From contig JBGSON010000008.1 in the NCBI GenBank assembly GCA_041739085.1, forward strand, positions 1 through 17,435: DNA of 17,435 nt. The letters run 5' to 3'. The translations under genes were made by a program, and so were the position numbers. The notes under the pieces are model-generated. The model saw only the letters and a list, made by a program, of their open reading frames with translations, did no database searches and was not told the origin of the DNA. The DNA is from JBGSON01 sp041739085. GTDB taxonomy: Bacteria; Patescibacteriota; Gracilibacteria; CAIRYL01. Positions 13,539-17,435 of this stretch are shown here, one piece after another. Position 1 is the first letter of the stretch; every line of letters begins with the position of its first letter.

Positions 13539-14335
13539 GGGCGGCTCATAAAGCGTTTCGCGACGAACGGAAATATGGCGAGGAGGTCTTCCGTGGTAAA
13601 CGAAGCCCGTGACTCGGAGAGCTCCTCTCCGCATTTGCCGAGGATAAAAGCGGAGAGCTCGCATGACTCCAGCGGAGACAGACCGCGCGCCATGAAGCCG
13701 GCGGTGATCCCAGCGAGAGCATCCCCCGTTCCTCCGACCGTCATCTCAGGAACACCGGATGTGTTTTCTGTGACGGCGCTCCCGTCGGAAATGATATCAA
13801 CCGGTCCTTTCCTCAGGATAGTCATGCCGTATTTTCCCGCCATCGCATGAACATTCTCTTTTGTCCCGGGGAGACTGAAGATCCTCTGAAACTCCCCTTC
13901 ATGGGGGGTAATGATCCATGGGGACCTCCGATGGGCACTCAGGATCTCCGGGATGAGGCCGTCGGCATCGATGACCACCGGGATCTCCGAAGTGTTGAGT
14001 ATCCGGAGGAGCGCCTCATACGATTCCGGATCTTTTCCGATCCCGTTGCCGATGAGGAGGACATCCACAGAACTCTCGAGCTCATGGATGAGATCATAAT
14101 CATCAAGAGTGAGATGGCTGTCAGAAAATGAATAGAGGATGAAATTCCTGCCCGCGTTTTTTGCGGCCTCTTTGTGCTCCGGGGGGACGTAGAGGAGGAT
14201 GAGGTCAGCGCCCGATTCCTCAACTCCCCTCGCGGCAAATATCGGGGCTCCGAAAAAAATCTCATTCCCGCCGACGACGAGGACTTTCCCATTCTCGCCC
14301 TTGTGAGAGTCGATTTTTCTTGATGGGGATTTCAT
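13535..14335 (-). CDS. nnrD: ADP/ATP-dependent NAD(P)H-hydrate dehydratase (266 aa)
   Basis: This enzyme repairs hydrated NADH and NADPH (NADHX/NADPHX), using a nucleotide to regenerate the cofactor. It is a stand-alone ribokinase-like YjeF C-terminal domain. Motifs in order: HKGENGKVLVVGGNE (11-25), the opening nucleotide-binding stretch; GAPIFAARGVEESGADLI; IDADGL (122-127); TPHEGEF (143-149); and GGTGDALAGITAGFM (201-215), the anion-hole and catalytic-aspartate motif with Asp205. The NADHX epimerase domain (YjeF N-terminal), fused in many bacteria, is missing and not seen nearby. The frame is open up to 14584, but that extension has no family resemblance and overlaps the divergent SPFH gene; ATG 14335 (MKSPSRKIDSHKG) fits the known N-terminus. 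It is the first gene of a two-gene minus-strand operon with PgeF. Confidence 0.93.
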   Translation of the reverse strand: MKSPSRKIDSHKGENGKVLVVGGNEIFFGAPIFAARGVEESGADLILLYVPPEHKEAAKNAGRNFILYSFSDSHLTLDDYDLIHELESSVDVLLIGNGIGKDPESYEALLRILNTSEIPVVIDADGLIPEILSAHRRSPWIITPHEGEFQRIFSLPGTKENVHAMAGKYGMTILRKGPVDIISDGSAVTENTSGVPEMTVGGTGDALAGITAGFMARGLSPLESCELSAFILGKCGEELSESRASFTTEDLLAIFPFVAKRFMSRP

Positions 14336-14422
14336 ATGTTGAAAATAAAAATCCAATGACAGTGTAGAGTACGAAGTGTCTTTCCGAGAAGGGGAATGGG
14401 TTCCTTTTTTTCCTGAGATGTG

Positions 14423-14428
14423 TATCAT
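14423..14428 (+). promoter_or_regulatory. Possible -10 element (TATCAT) for the SPFH gene
   Basis: TATCAT matches five of six bases of the -10 consensus and ends nine bases before the ATG at 14438, predicting a leader of only a few bases. A matching -35 is not obvious in the 102-base divergent gap. Confidence 0.25.
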
Positions 14429-14437
14429 GACCTTGAA

Positions 14438-15550
14438 ATGATACAGCAAAATCCTTCCCCGAACCGGCTCTTCTATTACATCCTTTTTTTCGTCCTCGTC
14501 TCGATCATCGGGATAAAGGGGATTTTTATCCTTCTCATTCTTTACGCTGTTTTCTATTTCATACTCAAGGGGAATCCCATTCAAAAGATCATTGAAAAAA
14601 TTCAGTGGATGAAAAATAAGGGGATCGACATATCTGCATTCCAGACTCAGAAAACAAAGACCAGGAGTCCGTCATCTTTTTTTCAATCTCTCTCCACCTC
14701 TATGGAAAATTTTGAATTCAAGCCGAAGTTCATCATCGTCGGCATCATCTTCCTCCTTGGATTTTTCGTCATCGTCGACGGATTCGTGAGCGTGCCCGCA
14801 GGACAGGTCGGGGTGCTCTATGACCGGGGACGCGGAGTCCTTGAGAGCGAGATTCCGGAAGGGCTCCATTTCAAGATCCCGTTCTGGCAGGTCGCCACCG
14901 TCATGGACACGAGGCTCCAGACGTATACGATGAGCTATATTGCCGACGAAGGAGAGATGCTGGGAGATGATTCCATCGAAGCGATGACATCAGATGGACA
15001 GAAAGTAGACATCGATGTCACCGTTCAGTTCAGGATCGATCCGAAAATGGCCGCCGAGATCTACCAATCCGTCGGATTGGACTATGAGGAGAAGGTCATC
15101 AGGCCGGAAGTCCGAAGCGTTATCCGCGAGGTCATCACCGGATTCGAATCGAAACAGCTTTTTGCCCTCGAAACGAGACAAAAAGCATCTTTGCTCATGG
15201 AAGAGAAACTCCGTACGAAATATGCAAAGAATAATATCCTTCTCGAGTCCCTCCTTCTCCGGAATGTCAGATTTTCCGATGTTTATCTGAGCGCGATCGA
15301 GGAAAAACAGATCGCGGAGCAGAGGATCCAGAAGGCTGAGTTTGAGAAACAGGAGGCGGAGATCCAGGCCCTCACCATCGCCATCCAGGCAAGGGGAGAG
15401 GCGGACGCTCTCCGGGAGAAAGGAAAAGCGCTTCAGGAATTTCCGGAGATCATCCAGCTCGAGTTTATCAACAAGCTCTCTCCCGCGATCCAGTGGGGGA
15501 TCCTTCCCGACGGAGTCATGCCCCTTTTAAATCTTCCCGCCATTCAATAA
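14438..15550 (+). CDS. Prohibitin-like SPFH/Band 7 membrane protein (370 aa)
   Basis: An N-terminal hydrophobic region (about residues 11-43, probably two short spans or a hairpin) and a second span (98-114) precede the SPFH domain (about 112-290). The domain shows the prohibitin pattern: VPAGQVGVLYDRGRG, EIPEGLHFKIPFWQ, TSDGQKVDIDVTVQFRID, YEEKVIRPEVRSVIREV, ETRQKASLLMEEK. A charged helical stretch (about 285-345) with EKQIAEQRIQKAEFEKQEAE forms the coiled coil, followed by a short C-terminus. Such proteins build large ring or cage assemblies around membrane proteases or partition the membrane. The extra N-terminal membrane segment and linker (residues 1-95) are longer than in typical bacterial prohibitins. 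An in-frame GTG at 14420 would add six residues. The next gene starts six bases downstream, so the two are probably one operon. Confidence 0.93.
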   Translation: MIQQNPSPNRLFYYILFFVLVSIIGIKGIFILLILYAVFYFILKGNPIQKIIEKIQWMKNKGIDISAFQTQKTKTRSPSSFFQSLSTSMENFEFKPKFIIVGIIFLLGFFVIVDGFVSVPAGQVGVLYDRGRGVLESEIPEGLHFKIPFWQVATVMDTRLQTYTMSYIADEGEMLGDDSIEAMTSDGQKVDIDVTVQFRIDPKMAAEIYQSVGLDYEEKVIRPEVRSVIREVITGFESKQLFALETRQKASLLMEEKLRTKYAKNNILLESLLLRNVRFSDVYLSAIEEKQIAEQRIQKAEFEKQEAEIQALTIAIQARGEADALREKGKALQEFPEIIQLEFINKLSPAIQWGILPDGVMPLLNLPAIQ

Positions 15551-15556
15551 TACCAT

Positions 15557-16195
15557 ATGCGAGTAGCACTCTTCATCGACGGCTCCAACATTTTTTACAC
15601 GGAAAAAACACTCGGTTGGGAGATAGACTTCATCAAGGTCTATGATTATTTCGATCAGCATTTCACCATTTATAATGCGTTCTACTACGCTGCGGAACCG
15701 CAGGATGATGAGGAAGTCAGAAAAAAATACCAGAGATATTCCCTCAAGGGATACACGATGCGGCTGAAGAAACTGAAAGAGATCAGAGACTTTAAAGGGG
15801 ATGTCGTCGCAAAAAAAGCGAACCTTGATGTGGAAATGGTCATCGACATGTTCAATACAAAAGACAATTACGACCTTGCCGTCCTCTTTACGGGCGACTC
15901 CGATTTCGTCCGGCTCGTCGACCTCCTCAGGACCTACGGGAAACAGATATTTGTGTTTTCCACAAAGGGACATTCCTCCGCAGAGCTCATCAATGTGGCG
16001 GACAAGTTCTTTGATTTTCAGGAGATGAAGAAAACATTTACCGGAAGTGCGTCTCCGGCTGAGGCAGCAGAGAAAAAGCCAGGTTCTTGGGAGAGAGGGA
16101 ATAAGAGTCCCCGCTCATTCCGCCACCCGAGCGTCAGGATCAATCCCAAACCCCAGGAAAGACGAGCACCTCCGAGGATCGAGAAGCATCCATGA
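15557..16195 (+). CDS. NYN-domain (LabA/DUF88) putative ribonuclease (212 aa)
   Basis: The NYN domain is a PIN-like metal-dependent nuclease fold. The conserved acidic and polar residues are all visible: VALFIDGSNIF (Asp8, Asn11), KKANLDVEMVIDM (Asp91, Asp97) and LFTGDSDFVRLVD (Asp114, Asp116), with the strand KQIFVFSTKGHSS following. The catalytic domain ends near 160. The last 50 residues are Pro, Arg, Lys and Ser-rich with no predicted fold (about 163-212), plausibly an RNA-binding tail. Members process or decay RNA; the substrate here is unknown. It lies 6 bases after the SPFH gene, which suggests co-expression but not a specific joint job. Start ATG 15557 fits the family N-terminus exactly. 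Confidence 0.92.
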   Translation: MRVALFIDGSNIFYTEKTLGWEIDFIKVYDYFDQHFTIYNAFYYAAEPQDDEEVRKKYQRYSLKGYTMRLKKLKEIRDFKGDVVAKKANLDVEMVIDMFNTKDNYDLAVLFTGDSDFVRLVDLLRTYGKQIFVFSTKGHSSAELINVADKFFDFQEMKKTFTGSASPAEAAEKKPGSWERGNKSPRSFRHPSVRINPKPQERRAPPRIEKHP

Positions 16196-16264
16196 TGAGC
16201 TCCCTCTCCTGGATTTTCACACGCTCCTCAGATACAATCGCTCAAGCGTTTTTATGCTGGAATC

Positions 16265-17431
16265 ATGAATTTGAGAAGACTCTTCATCTCTTCCCTTTCC
16301 ATCCTTCTCTTTTTTTCAGTCTCCTCATGCGGAGGGGGGACAGAGACAGAGAGCGATGATTTCCTCAAGGAGGTCCAGGCTTCCTATGATCTCGCCGAGA
16401 CCTGGCTTCTCAAGAACTTCCAGGAAGAGGGATATTTCCTCTATGCCTATGACCCGAGGAACGATTCCATTTCAAAAGACAACAACATGATCCGCCAGTT
16501 CATGTCTTCAAGACTCCTCGGAGAACTGAGCAAGGAAGACGAGAGCCTCATCCCGATGCACCGGAAAAATCTTGAGTATATCTTTGAGCATTGGTACCAG
16601 GAAACAGAGGACGGAAAATACGGCTACATCCTGTACAGTAAAAAATCAAAACTCGGGGCGAACGCCATGGCGCTCCGGATGCTCGTCGCCAGTCCGTACT
16701 TTGAAGAATATGGCGAACAAGCCAAAAAGCTTGCCGACGGGATCCTCTCCCTCATGGAAGAGGACGGAGAACTCCATCCCTGGTTCAGGGAACCATCGGG
16801 AAGTTATGACTCCGCCTACCTCCTCACCTTCTACTCCGGAGAAGCGATCCTCTCTCTCGTCGAATACGGGACAAAGACAAGTGATGACCTCTATCTCAAT
16901 GCCGCGGTGAAAGCACAGGATTATTACCTGCGACTTTATGTCGACGAACTGGAAGAGAATTATTACCCGGCCTATGTCCCCTGGCACACACTCTCCATGA
17001 ACCTCCTCTATAAACTCACGGGTGATGAAAAATACGCGGACGCGATTTTTATCCTGAATGACAAGCTTCTCGAACTCCAGGATAAGGATGATCATATAGG
17101 AAGGTTCTATAATCCGGACACCCCTCAGTACGGGAATCCCCACAGCTCCTCCGACGGCGTGTACACGGAAGGACTTGCCTATGCCCTCGAGGTCGCGAAA
17201 ATGAAGGATGACAAAGAACACATCCAGCGGTATGAAACCGCGATCAGGCTCTCCTTCCAGAATCTCAAGAGCCTTCAGTTCACCTCTGATAATATTCCAG
17301 AGGGATATGACCGGGACAAACTCATCGGGGCATTCTCTGTACGGGAGGGCGACCCGAGGATCAGGGTCGACACGACTCAGCACATCATGGATGCCTACAT
17401 GAAGATCCTTGCGATCATGAGTGAACGCTGA
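16265..17431 (+). CDS. Lipoprotein with probable alpha/alpha-barrel fold (388 aa)
   Basis: The signal peptide (residues 1-21) ends in a lipobox V19-S20-S21-C22 followed by GGG, so the mature protein is a surface lipoprotein. The rest is about 360 residues of paired amphipathic helices. Repeated aromatic helix-turn motifs occur (AETWLLKNFQEEGYFLYAYD; YDSAYLLTFYSGEAILSLVE; WHTLSMNLLYKLTGDEKYAD; VYTEGLAYALEVAKMKDD). This spacing is typical of alpha/alpha toroids such as six-hairpin glycosidases and glucuronyl epimerase C-terminal domains. I cannot name catalytic residues; Asp/Glu near SSSDGVYTEGL are candidates. A sugar-binding or sugar-cleaving role in scavenging host or neighbour glycans is inference. 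The gene ends at 17431 and is complete. The gap before it (16196-16264) holds TATGCT at 16253-16258, six bases before the ATG, a possible -10 of a leaderless message. Confidence 0.8.
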   Translation: MNLRRLFISSLSILLFFSVSSCGGGTETESDDFLKEVQASYDLAETWLLKNFQEEGYFLYAYDPRNDSISKDNNMIRQFMSSRLLGELSKEDESLIPMHRKNLEYIFEHWYQETEDGKYGYILYSKKSKLGANAMALRMLVASPYFEEYGEQAKKLADGILSLMEEDGELHPWFREPSGSYDSAYLLTFYSGEAILSLVEYGTKTSDDLYLNAAVKAQDYYLRLYVDELEENYYPAYVPWHTLSMNLLYKLTGDEKYADAIFILNDKLLELQDKDDHIGRFYNPDTPQYGNPHSSSDGVYTEGLAYALEVAKMKDDKEHIQRYETAIRLSFQNLKSLQFTSDNIPEGYDRDKLIGAFSVREGDPRIRVDTTQHIMDAYMKILAIMSER

Positions 17432-17435
17432 GAAT

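Noticed and set aside
13535..14584. Full-length 349-residue version of the NnrD gene
   Set aside because: The first 83 residues are low-complexity, lack family similarity and overlap the start of the divergent SPFH gene; the ATG at 14335 gives a normal domain.
16239..16254. Terminator after the NYN gene
   Set aside because: CGC-TCAA-GCG followed by T5 has only a 3-4 bp stem, too weak to call.

Overview
The window looks like a chromosome segment from a Candidate Phyla Radiation (Patescibacteria) bacterium, most plausibly the Peregrinibacteria/Peribacteria side. This is inferred from gene content because no rRNA or ribosomal marker is present. Pointers are a membrane-anchored baseplate-J-like protein of a type I recognise from these genomes, a large PKD-repeat membrane protein, an ECF sigma/FecR pair, compact spacing, and starts without a recognisable Shine-Dalgarno sequence. 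TGA ends several genes (7746-7748, 13535-13537, 17429-17431), so the UGA=Gly code of Gracilibacteria/Absconditabacteria is not used. Most of the window is of balanced GC; about 161-1160 is visibly AT-rich.

Left edge, 1-1262: the start of a lipoprotein gene (minus), then 577 bases without a convincing protein gene. That stretch holds a minus-strand set of hairpins ending in a terminator-like stem plus T-run, an isolated inverted repeat, and an integron attC-like site at 636-705. A 116-codon AT-rich orphan gene follows (738-1088), then a second, half-recognisable attC box and two strong hairpins. I read 636 to about 1160 as a probable single gene cassette with no integrase in the window.

1263-5534: the baseplate-J-like membrane protein (minus) and the PKD-repeat membrane protein (plus) diverge from a gap containing two opposed arrays of 9-bp repeats. 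A 36-residue single-span microprotein follows. 5578-5654: tRNA-His(GTG) on the minus strand, with encoded G-1, C73 and CCA.

5716-12864, all plus strand: a MacB/FtsX-type ABC permease without its ATPase; an ECF sigma factor overlapping a FecR-domain membrane protein (probable anti-sigma factor); an Elp3-type tRNA U34 modification enzyme; a PrsW-family intramembrane protease; and a small charged coiled-coil protein. In Bacillus subtilis PrsW cleaves the anti-sigma factor RsiW, so sigma factor, anti-sigma factor and PrsW within 5.2 kb suggests a compact envelope-stress circuit.

12873-14335, minus strand: NAD(P)HX dehydratase (NnrD) overlapping, by ATGA, a PgeF/YfiH-family protein. 14438-17431, plus strand: a prohibitin-like SPFH membrane protein, a NYN-domain putative nuclease 6 bases downstream, and a lipoprotein that looks like an alpha/alpha-barrel carbohydrate-active protein. 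Much of the window concerns the cell envelope: two lipoproteins, the two large surface proteins, the ABC permease, the SPFH protein and the sigma/FecR/PrsW set.
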